Assembly (NCBI GenBank): GCA_016793265.1
Contig: JAEUHT010000081.1
Span: 1 to 39,912 of the forward strand
Direction: 5' to 3'
DNA from: Planctomycetota bacterium
GTDB taxonomy: Bacteria > Planctomycetota > UBA1135 > UBA2386
DNA: 39,912 nucleotides
Position 1 is the first letter of the stretch; every line of letters starts with the position of its first letter. The position numbers and the translations under genes are program-made. The notes beneath the pieces were generated by a model. It worked only from the letters and a program-made list of their open reading frames with translations, was not told where the DNA came from and made no database searches. Of the stretch, positions 25,665-32,916 are shown in pieces.

Positions 25665-26668
25665 CGGCTCGCCTCCCGCGCCGTCACCGACACCCGCTGA
25701 CGGAAGAACTTCGACACCTTGACCTGCAACTCGGCGAGGAAGCCGAGCAGGAACACGTTGGCGGCGACCAGGCAGGCCACGGCGCCGGCGGCGACCGCCG
25801 CCATGTCGTAGTCCTCGAACCACACCCAGGTGCCGTCGCCGTACAGCTTGACGAAGCCGAGCAGGAACAGGAACGGCGCCAGCAGGAACAGCGGGAAGGC
25901 GAGGATCGAGAACCAGCGGATCGGGTGCGCCGCGAACTGGATCAGCATCTTGATGCCGATCAGGTCGGCGAGCACACGGAACACACGCCCGAGCCCGTAC
26001 TTCGACTTGCCGGCCCGCCGCGGATGGTGGCGCACGGGCAACTCGGTGATGCGGGCGCCGAGGCCGGCGCCGAGCGCCGCCAGGAAGCGGTGCATGTCGG
26101 AGTAGAGGTTGAGGCTGCGCACGACCCAGCTGCGGTAGGCCTTCAAGGAGCAACCGGTGTCGTGGATGCGGGCGCCGGTGACGCGCGCGATCAGGAAGTT
26201 GGCGATGCGGCTCGGCAACAGACGCGTCATGGCGCGGTCCTGGCGGTGGCGGCGCCAGCCGCAGACGACGTCGAAGCCCTGTTCGAGCTTCTCGACCAGG
26301 CGGCCGATGTCGGCGGGGTCGTTCTGCAGGTCACCGTCCATCGAGACGATCGTGCGGCCGCGGCAGGCGCGGAAGCCGGCGGCCATCGCCGCGGTCTGGC
26401 CGTAGTTGCGGCGGAACAGCACCAGCCGCACGTGCGGGTCCTCGGCGGCGATCGCGCGCAGCGCGTCGCGGGTGCCGTCGGTGCTGCCGTCGTCGACGAG
26501 CACGACCTCGTAGCTGCGGCCGAACAGGGTCAGCGCGTGCGTCAGCGCCTCGTGCAGCGGGCCGACGTTCTCGCGCTCGTTGAAGATCGGCACGACGATG
26601 CTGAGTCGCGGCGGCGTGGCCGGCGTCGGGGCGTTGCCTTTGGGTTCGCTCACGTCAGGGGCAGGCAT
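25661..26668 (-). CDS. Polyprenyl-phosphate glycosyltransferase (DPM1/GtrB-type GT2)
   Basis: The enzyme would transfer a sugar from an NDP-sugar to undecaprenyl phosphate on the inner face of the membrane, making the lipid-linked donor used by GT-C enzymes. It has 335 residues. GT2 motifs are intact: SIVVPIFNERENV (23-35), VLVDDGSTDGT (56-66), MDGDLQNDP (110-118) and HDTGCSLKAYR. The region HHPRRAGKSKYGLGRVFRVL matches the positively charged substrate loop of DPM/GtrB. Two membrane helices follow (about 228-260 and 285-313), as in GtrB. It is the first gene of a leftward operon; the stop overlaps the start of the fusion gene. The GT39 and TMTC-like proteins in the window could use its product, but this is inference. 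Confidence 0.92.
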   Translation of the reverse strand: MPAPDVSEPKGNAPTPATPPRLSIVVPIFNERENVGPLHEALTHALTLFGRSYEVVLVDDGSTDGTRDALRAIAAEDPHVRLVLFRRNYGQTAAMAAGFRACRGRTIVSMDGDLQNDPADIGRLVEKLEQGFDVVCGWRRHRQDRAMTRLLPSRIANFLIARVTGARIHDTGCSLKAYRSWVVRSLNLYSDMHRFLAALGAGLGARITELPVRHHPRRAGKSKYGLGRVFRVLADLIGIKMLIQFAAHPIRWFSILAFPLFLLAPFLFLLGFVKLYGDGTWVWFEDYDMAAVAAGAVACLVAANVFLLGFLAELQVKVSKFFRQRVSVTAREASR

Positions 26669-26755
26669 AGTGCGCGCCGATGCGACGTCGCGCGAGCCTT
26701 CTCGCGGCGTTTCATCGGCACCGGACGATGGAGTTCGACGTCGGGCACGGCGACA

Positions 26756-27136
26756 TCACGAGAACGAGGAAGCGACCGCGCTCGCCCCGGCGATGGCGGC
26801 GATCACGACGAGCGCGACGAGCAGGCGGCGTTCGCGACGCCGGCGCCAGGGCCCCGACAACACCGGCGCGAAGCTGCCCGGCAACGCCCGTTCGGCGGCG
26901 GCGTGGTCGCCGCGCTCGAGGTGGTGCAGCGCCGAGCGCGCCTGGCCCGGCAGCTTGTCGACGATCTCGTCGCGCAGCAGGTCGGCCACGGTCAGGCCCT
27001 TGAACTCACGCCGCAACGCCACCGGTGGTGGTGGCCCGACACCGGCCTCGCGGCGGCCGCCCACCAGCCGCAATCCCGAGGCACCGGCGCCCTCGGCAGC
27101 GGCAGGTCGTTCCCCGGGCTCGGCGTCGTCGGTCAT
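26756..27136 (-). CDS. Small probable tail-anchored membrane protein, unknown function
   Basis: This 126-residue protein has no signal at its N-terminus, which is polar and Pro/Gly/Glu-rich. Residues 45-90 look like a compact helical domain (FKGLTVADLLRDEIVDKLPG, RSALHHLERGDHAAAERALP). A basic cluster (WRRRRERR) precedes one C-terminal membrane helix (LLVALVVIAAIAGASAVASS), so the soluble part should face the cytoplasm. I do not recognise the family. The ATG at 27136 is used; the frame is open to 27208, but that stretch is low-complexity. It lies 87 bp upstream of the GT2 operon in the same direction and is divergent from the degenerate kinase gene. Confidence 0.6.
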   Translation of the reverse strand: MTDDAEPGERPAAAEGAGASGLRLVGGRREAGVGPPPPVALRREFKGLTVADLLRDEIVDKLPGQARSALHHLERGDHAAAERALPGSFAPVLSGPWRRRRERRLLVALVVIAAIAGASAVASSFS

Positions 27137-27224
27137 CGCCGTGGTATCGGCCGCCCCCCGCCACCTGCTGGAGCCCCCACAGCGGCCTCCGAATCCGTAT
27201 GGTGACACCGGATGCCGCCTGCAT

Positions 27225-27230
27225 TAGCCT
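27225..27230 (+). promoter_or_regulatory. Candidate -10 TAGCCT for the degenerate kinase gene
   Basis: TAGCCT is followed by GCGCCGG, the same 13 bases found just before the nadD start (39248-39260). Here the nearest ATG is 44 nt downstream (27275), so the mRNA would have a leader of about 37 nt. No -35 or Shine-Dalgarno sequence was seen. Confidence 0.4.
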
Positions 27231-27274
27231 GCGCCGGCCCGACCTCCAGAGTCCTCCCCCTCAGCGCCTTCACC

Positions 27275-28312
27275 ATGGAACGGCCCGTGCGCATCGCCGT
27301 CGTCGGCCCGGTCGACGACCGCCTCGTCGGCGAGTTGCGCCAGCTGCCGCTGCGCCCCGAGGTGCGCGCCTGCGTCGGCCTCGCCGCCGACAGCGAAGCG
27401 GTGCTGCGCTTCCAACCGGATCTGATCACGATCGCACTCGCCGCCGATGCCGGCGAGGAGATCGGCGCGCTGCGCCTGTTGCGGCAACTGTGGCCCGCGC
27501 TCGGCGTGCTCGTCGTCGCCGCCCCCGACGCCGAACTCGCGACGACGCCGCTGGCCGCCCGGCTGCGGGCGCGGCTCCTGGTCTACCCGAGCCCACCGGG
27601 GTCGCTCGCCGCCGCGATCGAACAAGCGCGCCAGGGCAGCGATCGGCCGACCGCCGAGGCCTTCGTCGACCTCGCGCGCGGCGTCGCCGACGAGATCAAC
27701 AACCCGCTGATGTTCGCCTCCGGTCACCTGCAGCTGCTGCGCGCGAGCTTCGAGGCCAAAGCGGAGAGCGCCCGCCGCGATCAGATCACCCAGGTGCAGG
27801 CCGGCATGCAGCGCATCCAGGACGCGGTCGACCGGCTGCGGCTGCTGGCACAGGCGGCGAACGGGCCGCGCCGCGCGATGGCCTGCGACCTCGCGGCGAT
27901 GCTGGCGACGGCGCTCGCTGCGCCCCCCGCAGGTGCGGCGAGCGGGGTCACGGTCGCGACCGGCGACGGTGGCCACACGATCCACGGCGACCACGAACAA
28001 CTCGCCGCCGCGCTGGCCGCGATCGTGCAGCTCGCGGCGGAACTGGCGACCACCGGCGTCACCTGCGGCCTGTTCCTCGACCACCTGCCGGGTGGCCAAC
28101 GCCTTCGCCTCGTCGCCAGCGGAGCGGCGCTGCACTCCTGGCAGCTGCCGCACAGCTTCGAACCGTACTATCCGAGCCGCGCCCTGCGTGGCCAGAGCGC
28201 CGGACTCGGCCTGTTCCTGGCGCAGACGGTCGTGCTCGGCCATCGCGGCCAGGCCACCGTGCAGCGGCTCGCCGACGGCACGCTGCAGTTCGACTTCGTA
28301 CTGCCCACCTGA
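27275..28312 (+). CDS. Degenerate receiver/histidine-kinase-like signalling protein
   Basis: The protein has 345 residues. Residues 4-115 have the alternating strand/helix pattern of a receiver domain (RIAVVGPVDDRLVGELRQLP; FQPDLITIALAADAGEEIGA; GVLVVAAPD), but the acceptor Asp position reads Ala (ITIALAAD). Residues 127-190 match a HisKA dimerisation helix with GVADEINNPLMF, where the H-box normally reads HEINNP or HELNNP. Here Asp139 stands in place of His. The HATPase part (205-345) keeps the G2 box SAGLGLFLAQ (308-317), but the N-box Asn is not evident (AAIVQLAAEL). The protein is soluble, without membrane helices. It may be a scaffold or allosteric regulator rather than an active kinase. 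The ATG at 27275 is preferred to 27212 because the receiver strand follows directly. Confidence 0.75.
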   Translation: MERPVRIAVVGPVDDRLVGELRQLPLRPEVRACVGLAADSEAVLRFQPDLITIALAADAGEEIGALRLLRQLWPALGVLVVAAPDAELATTPLAARLRARLLVYPSPPGSLAAAIEQARQGSDRPTAEAFVDLARGVADEINNPLMFASGHLQLLRASFEAKAESARRDQITQVQAGMQRIQDAVDRLRLLAQAANGPRRAMACDLAAMLATALAAPPAGAASGVTVATGDGGHTIHGDHEQLAAALAAIVQLAAELATTGVTCGLFLDHLPGGQRLRLVASGAALHSWQLPHSFEPYYPSRALRGQSAGLGLFLAQTVVLGHRGQATVQRLADGTLQFDFVLPT

Positions 28313-28338
28313 GGTCGGCGCGGGGCCGGCGACCGGGA

Positions 28339-30075
28339 TCAGAACGGCAGGTCGCCGACGACGAACGAGGCGTCGTTCGACACCGACATGCCGAGCGGGT
28401 TCAACGTCGGGTCCCAGCAGAGCGCCTGCTCGAACACCTTGGTGCCCGCCGCCGACGGCTGCCAGGGGAAGGTCCAGGCGAACTCGGCGGTGCCGGCCGC
28501 ATCGGTGACCGCCAGCAGCAGCACGACCGGGTCGACCCGCAGGGAACACGGCGTCGGCTGACCGAGCGAGTCCGGCAGGCCGAAGCCGAGCAACACCGGC
28601 AGCGGCACCGTGCCGCCCGAGGCGGTCACGTTCGACAGTCCGAGCGTGAGGATCACGAAGGTCGGGCCGACCGTGCGCTCGATGCGCGTCACGAACGTCG
28701 AGTTGAACACCGGCGTCTCACCAGGCAGGTAACCGAGCAGCGGGCGCAGCGTGTTCGAGCCGACGCAGGCGTTGGTCGACGCGGGTTCGACGCGCGTCGT
28801 GCTCGGGATGTAGAGCGGCGTGTTGACGCCGGTGTGCAGCAGGTAGTCCCCGCTCATCGCGAACTGCGAGGCCGCGATCTCCAGGTAGTAGGTGCCCGGC
28901 AAGGTCAGCGTGGTGATCAGGCGACCGTGCGTGGAGGCCGAACCCGACGCCGAGGCGATGCTGACGCCGTTCTCGTCCCACACACGCAGCGTCGAGCCCG
29001 GCAGTGGCGAGCCGCCGAGCAGGCCGGTGCCTTCGGCCATCGCCGAGATGGTGACGGGCGCACTGATCGTGAAGGCGTACCAATCCGGATCGTTGCCGGT
29101 CTGCGCCGAGCCCAGGCAGTCTTCGCCGAGCACACAGAGCCCGGCGGTCGTGTTGCTGCTGTTCGGCTCCGCGGCCTCCGGCAGTTGCGCCGCACCCGGC
29201 ATGGCCAGGAAGCGCGAGCGCAGCGAGTACTGGCCGACCTTCTGGAAGTCCCACGGCGCCGTGCCGGTGACGGCGGTGCCGGCCATCACGGCGACCGCGT
29301 AGTTGCCCGGCTGCAGCAGTCCGGTGTGGGTCAGCGTCGTGACGCGATGGCTCAGCGCGTTGGTCGCATTGCTGGTGCCGAGCGTGCTCCAGACGCCGGG
29401 CGTGAGCTCCTGGTAGTACCGCAGCGCCAGGTTGTCGAGCTGCGGGATGCCGCCGTCGTCGTAGGAGACGACCTGCACCACACCCGGGGCCGCGATCGTG
29501 AAGGCCCAGAAGTCGACATCGGTCGGCGTCGCGAGGTTGCCTTCGACGGTGTCGCCGAGCGCCATCGGCGTCGGCACGCCACCGCCGGGCAGCGTCGGAT
29601 CGTTCGGCTCAGCCCCCTCGACCGTCGTGATCGGGTTCACCGGCAGCACGACGAAGTCGAGGTCATAGACGGCGGCCGCGGAGATCGTCGTCTTGAGGCC
29701 GACGCGCCAGCAGTAGCTGCCGGCCGGAACGGTGACGCCGCAGTCGGCGCGCGTCCCGGAGGCCGCGTCGTTCCAGGCCAGACGCACGCTGCCGGCGGCG
29801 TCGTAGAGGGCGATGCGCGTGTCGCGCGTCGTGCTCAGCGACAGGTTGCCCTGGTTGACCGACCGCAGGTGCACCTGCGCCGGCGTCGCCAGCGTGAACG
29901 CGAACCAGTCCTCGTCGGTCGTGGTGGCGAAGCTGCAGGCGATGTGCTGCCCGGGCAGGATCGGCTGCGCCTGGGCGGCGAGGTCATTGGGTTCGATCTC
30001 GGTGACGATCTGCTGGGCTACGGCAGTCGCGACGAAGGAGATGCCGAGGCAGGCGGTGGTCAGGAAGGTGCGCAT
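28339..30075 (-). CDS. Exported PPC-domain protein
   Basis: The product has 578 residues and a clean signal peptide (MRTFLTTACLGISFVATAVA). The mature protein contains three PPC-type beta domains, each opening with an EPN motif: EIEPND at 26-31, EGAEPND near 153-159 and AAEPNSS near 302-307. The typical DWFAFTL or DFWAFTI strands (56-62 and 188-194) and WYAFTIS in the third follow, and each domain ends in a GxYxL-like strand. The last 170 residues are a different beta domain that contains LLGFGLPDSLGQPTPCSLRV, similar to the C-terminal modules of other exported planctomycete proteins. No peptidase domain is present, so a surface or matrix role is likely. It is downstream of yidC but separated from it by a 260-bp gap with hairpin repeats. 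Confidence 0.8.
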   Translation of the reverse strand: MRTFLTTACLGISFVATAVAQQIVTEIEPNDLAAQAQPILPGQHIACSFATTTDEDWFAFTLATPAQVHLRSVNQGNLSLSTTRDTRIALYDAAGSVRLAWNDAASGTRADCGVTVPAGSYCWRVGLKTTISAAAVYDLDFVVLPVNPITTVEGAEPNDPTLPGGGVPTPMALGDTVEGNLATPTDVDFWAFTIAAPGVVQVVSYDDGGIPQLDNLALRYYQELTPGVWSTLGTSNATNALSHRVTTLTHTGLLQPGNYAVAVMAGTAVTGTAPWDFQKVGQYSLRSRFLAMPGAAQLPEAAEPNSSNTTAGLCVLGEDCLGSAQTGNDPDWYAFTISAPVTISAMAEGTGLLGGSPLPGSTLRVWDENGVSIASASGSASTHGRLITTLTLPGTYYLEIAASQFAMSGDYLLHTGVNTPLYIPSTTRVEPASTNACVGSNTLRPLLGYLPGETPVFNSTFVTRIERTVGPTFVILTLGLSNVTASGGTVPLPVLLGFGLPDSLGQPTPCSLRVDPVVLLLAVTDAAGTAEFAWTFPWQPSAAGTKVFEQALCWDPTLNPLGMSVSNDASFVVGDLPF

Positions 30076-30185
30076 CGGGGTGGCGTTCGGGAAGGGAATC
30101 CGGGCCGGCGCATGCCGCCGGACGGCTCGCCTTCAGGCGCCGAATCCGCCGTGCCTGGCCAACCAATTCCCAGACTCTGGCAGTG

Positions 30186-30224
30186 TTGGCAACATGGATT
30201 CTCGCCGCCTCTCGGGCGGCGAGA
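30186..30224. repeat. 39-nt hairpin element, copy 1
   Basis: The element opens TTGGCAACATGG and then contains a 10-bp perfect stem TCTCGCCGCC/GGCGGCGAGA with loop TCTCG (30200-30224). It is repeated 110 bp further on, with only two mismatches (AT to GC in the arm outside the stem). It lies in the 260-bp gap between the PPC gene and yidC. It could be a REP-like element or a terminator for yidC; no T-run follows on either strand. Confidence 0.75.
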
Positions 30225-30295
30225 CCAAGGGTGACGACGCAGCGGAGCCATCGGCGCAACTTCGCGCGGTGTCGCCGTCGACGCGTCGCGGCGTC

Positions 30296-30338
30296 TTGGC
30301 AACGCGGATTCTCGCCGCCTCTCGGGCGGCGAGAATCA
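30296..30338. repeat. 39-nt hairpin element, copy 2, overlapping the yidC stop
   Basis: This copy matches copy 1 at 37 of 39 positions over 30296-30334. Its stem is longer: GATTCTCGCCGCC/GGCGGCGAGAATC (13 bp, 30307-30337, loop TCTCG). The right arm includes two bases of the yidC stop codon (TGA, minus strand, 30336-30338). The RNA of yidC would therefore fold directly at its stop. A rho-independent terminator would normally need a U-run, which is missing. Confidence 0.75.
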
Positions 30339-32000
30339 AATCGGCGTCGGCGTCATCGCGGCGACGTTGGGGTCGATCGGGCCGAGGATCTTCTTCGTGA
30401 TCGTGCTCTCGACCAACGACCACAGGATCGACGTGACCATGTAGACCGTCAGGCCCGACGCATACTGGTAGAGCATCACGCCGAACATCAGCGGCATGAA
30501 GCGCATGATCTGCATCGTCGAGCGCTGCTGCGGGTCGGTCGGCAGCGGCTGCCGGAAGGTCATCCACACCATCAGGCCGATCCAGAGCAGCGGCAGCAGG
30601 TTCAGCGCACCGGGCCAGAACGGCAGCGTCAGCAGGTGGTCGGCGACGCTGAGGTCGGTGATCCAGCTCACGAACGGCTGCTGGCGCAGGTCGTAGGCGG
30701 TGCGCAGCGCGGTGAACAGGCCGATGTAGACCGGCATGGTGAGGAAGATCGGCAGGCAGCCGCCGATCGGCGGGATCAGCTTGTGCTCGCGCTGGAACTG
30801 GATCATCGCCTGCTGGTAGCCGGCCTTGTCGTCGGCGAAGCGCGTCTTCAGCTCGTCGAGCTTGGGCTTGAGCTTGGCCATGCGCGCGCTGTAGGCGCGC
30901 ATCTGCTTCTGCATGCGGAAGTTCAACGGCGCCAACAGGCCGCGCACGAGGATCGTCAGCGTGATGATCGCGAGGCCCCAGTTGCCGAGGAAGTCGTGGA
31001 AGATGCCGAGCAGCCACAGCAGCAGCTTGGCCATCGGCCGGCCGCCGGGAACGTCGATGCCGCAGCACGGCGAGTTGAGGTCGACGTCGAGGATCGGCTG
31101 GTACCGCAGTGGATCCGACAGCGTGTCGAAGACGCGGTACGACTTCGGTCCGAAGTAGTAGTCGAAGGCGACGCGCGTCTCCTGGCCTTGCGCCGGCACC
31201 GGCAGCGACAGGCCGAAGCGAACGCGGGTCGAGGCGCGCGCGAGCGTGCCGCTGTCGCCGTCCTCCTGCAGCGGCATCGGGTCGACGTCGAAGCGCGTCA
31301 GCACGCTGCGGGCGGCGTCGTCCTTCGGCGCCAGGAAGGCGGCGAAGAAGCGGCTGGTGCTGCCCGCGAATGAGAGCTGGCGCGGGTCGACCTCGAGCGC
31401 CGAAGCGCCGCTGGCCGGGCTCGTGAACTTGCTGTCGCCTTCGCGCGGCGCCGCGATCGCGTGCGCCGTGCTGAAGAAGCCGCCGGCGGTCTCGGCCGGC
31501 ACCGGCCCGAGCAGTTGCAGGACCAGCGGCTGGCCCGCGTCGCCCGCTTCGTTCTTCACCGCCAGCTCGAACTGCAAGCCGCGGTTCTTCGGGTCGTGGC
31601 GCAAGAGCTTCTCGAGCACGAGGCCGTTGCCGAGCGGCAGCCAGAACCGCACCGAGTCGGCGGTCGTCTCGGCGTTCCACAACGCCATCGCCGGGTCGAC
31701 CGGCAGCGCGACGGGACTGGTGTTGACGAGGCGCAGCGCGTGGTCCTGCCCGTTCGCGGTCAGCAGCAGCCAGTCGCCGGGACCATGCTCGGCCTTCTTC
31801 TTGGCCGCGACGGTCACGTAGTGGTCTTTCGCCTGCAGCCAGACGAGGCCGGCACCTTCGCGCGAGAAGCGCGCGCGCAGACTGCCGTCGACGCCATCGG
31901 CGCCGAACTCGACGGTGAACGCCTTGTCGGCGACCGGGGTCTGGGCGGCGACGCCGAACGCGAGCAGCAGCGAGAACAGGAAACGGAACAGCATCGGCAT
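30336..32000 (-). CDS. yidC: Membrane protein insertase YidC (Oxa1 family)
   Basis: YidC inserts and folds inner-membrane proteins, alone or with SecYEG. The 554 residues match the long Gram-negative form with a periplasmic domain. An N-terminal helix (residues 3-17) is followed by a beta-rich exported domain (about 20-335). The conserved core starts at GIFHDFLGNWGLAIITLTIL, with VRG giving the groove Arg, then FRMQKQMRAYSARMAKLKPK (the cytoplasmic helical hairpin). GGCLPIFLTMPVYIGLFTAL is the third-helix signature, and two more helices end in SGLTVYMVTSILWSLVE. The C-terminal tail is short. ATG codons at 32000 and 31994 are both possible. rnpA and rpmH, often near yidC, are not present here. 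Confidence 0.95.
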   Translation of the reverse strand: MPMLFRFLFSLLLAFGVAAQTPVADKAFTVEFGADGVDGSLRARFSREGAGLVWLQAKDHYVTVAAKKKAEHGPGDWLLLTANGQDHALRLVNTSPVALPVDPAMALWNAETTADSVRFWLPLGNGLVLEKLLRHDPKNRGLQFELAVKNEAGDAGQPLVLQLLGPVPAETAGGFFSTAHAIAAPREGDSKFTSPASGASALEVDPRQLSFAGSTSRFFAAFLAPKDDAARSVLTRFDVDPMPLQEDGDSGTLARASTRVRFGLSLPVPAQGQETRVAFDYYFGPKSYRVFDTLSDPLRYQPILDVDLNSPCCGIDVPGGRPMAKLLLWLLGIFHDFLGNWGLAIITLTILVRGLLAPLNFRMQKQMRAYSARMAKLKPKLDELKTRFADDKAGYQQAMIQFQREHKLIPPIGGCLPIFLTMPVYIGLFTALRTAYDLRQQPFVSWITDLSVADHLLTLPFWPGALNLLPLLWIGLMVWMTFRQPLPTDPQQRSTMQIMRFMPLMFGVMLYQYASGLTVYMVTSILWSLVESTITKKILGPIDPNVAAMTPTPI

Positions 32001-32084
32001 TGGGGTATTCGGGTCGCGGCAGGTGCGCAGCACCACGCGGCGGGGACTGGGTTCAGCGGGTCGCCGTGGCGTCGACGCGGCCAC

Positions 32085-32849
32085 CTAACGGCCCTGCTGC
32101 AGGCGATCGGCGAGGTAGTCGGGCAGCTCGGGCACGGCGCGGATCTTCTGCATGGTCGCTTCGACGTCGTAGGGGACGCGGTGGAAGCGCACGGTGCCGT
32201 CGGTGCCGCTGCCGTCGTAGCTGACGAACGACGCCCGCGGGTCGCCGTCGCGCGGTTGGCCGACGCTGCCGATGTTGATGATCGCGCGTTCGCTGACGCG
32301 CCATTCCATGCCGATCTCGGGCGGCATCAGGAACTTGCCCGACTGCAGATAGACGCCCGGCACGTGGCTGTGGCCGACGAAGCAGAGCGCCGCATCACCC
32401 ATCTTGGCGAAGCACTCGTCCATCTTCTGGCGGTCGAGCGCGTCGCGCGGCACCAGATACTCCCGCACCGGATCCCGCGGCGAGGCGTGCACGAACAGCA
32501 TGCGGGCCTCGCGGTGCTCCTTCTTCATGCCGTCGAGGTAGTTCCAGAACTTCATGTTCTCCTCGCGCGGACAATCGCGGCGGCTGAGCTGGTCGCGGGT
32601 CCAGTCGATCGCGGCGCGCGCGCGCGGGTTGAAGTCCGAGGCGTAGAACATGGCGCCGTGCTCGTGGTTGCCGAGCAGCGAGAACTCGGCGCGCTGCATG
32701 ATCGTGCGCAGCGCCTCGCGCGGTTGTGGGCCGTAGCCGATGACGTCGCCGAGGCAGACGATGCGGTCCGCCCGCAGCCGTTCGACCTCCGCGAGGCAGA
32801 CTCCGAGCGCCTCCATGTTGCTGTGGATGTCGGAGAGGAAGGCGATCAT
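32085..32849 (-). CDS. Metallophosphoesterase (calcineurin-like, YfcE/MJ0936-type)
   Basis: This 254-residue cytoplasmic protein has all metal-binding motifs: SDIHSN (Asp7, His9), CLGDVIGYGP (Gly34-Asp35), LGNHEH (60-64), FVHASP (His121) and VGHSH (159-162). The phrase GDVIGYGPQPREAL is typical of the predicted phosphodiesterase group with a two-metal centre, which includes some cAMP/cyclic-nucleotide and phosphate-monoester enzymes. The physiological substrate is unknown. The last 90 residues contain INIGSVGQPRDGDPRASFVS, also conserved in that group. The ATG at 32849 starts directly with the first strand (MIAFLSDIHS). It is 84 bp upstream of yidC in the same direction and divergent from miaA. 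Confidence 0.9.
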   Translation of the reverse strand: MIAFLSDIHSNMEALGVCLAEVERLRADRIVCLGDVIGYGPQPREALRTIMQRAEFSLLGNHEHGAMFYASDFNPRARAAIDWTRDQLSRRDCPREENMKFWNYLDGMKKEHREARMLFVHASPRDPVREYLVPRDALDRQKMDECFAKMGDAALCFVGHSHVPGVYLQSGKFLMPPEIGMEWRVSERAIINIGSVGQPRDGDPRASFVSYDGSGTDGTVRFHRVPYDVEATMQKIRAVPELPDYLADRLQQGR

Positions 32850-32902
32850 CGGGGGGCGGGGAAGGTAAGGTCCTGGCCGGCGACGCGGAAGAGGACAGCC
32901 GG

Positions 32903-32908
32903 TAACTT
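32903..32908 (+). promoter_or_regulatory. Candidate -10 TAACTT for a leaderless miaA mRNA
   Basis: TAACTT is followed by CCCGCGGC (8 nt) and the GTG start of miaA. The spacing matches the other short-gap TAnnnT elements here. A TACCTT for the divergent phosphoesterase lies nearby with a longer gap (12 nt). Confidence 0.4.
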
Positions 32909-32916
32909 CCCGCGGC

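Noticed and set aside
30200..30224. Rho-independent terminator of yidC
   Set aside because: The stem is strong but no T-run follows on either strand, so I list it as a repeat instead.
30186..30338. CRISPR-like repeat pair
   Set aside because: There are only two copies, each a hairpin with a long (71-nt) interval, and no cas genes.
30183..31373. Plus-strand open frame opposite yidC that begins in the hairpin repeat
   Set aside because: The composition is Arg/His/Gln-rich, and yidC on the other strand is unambiguous.
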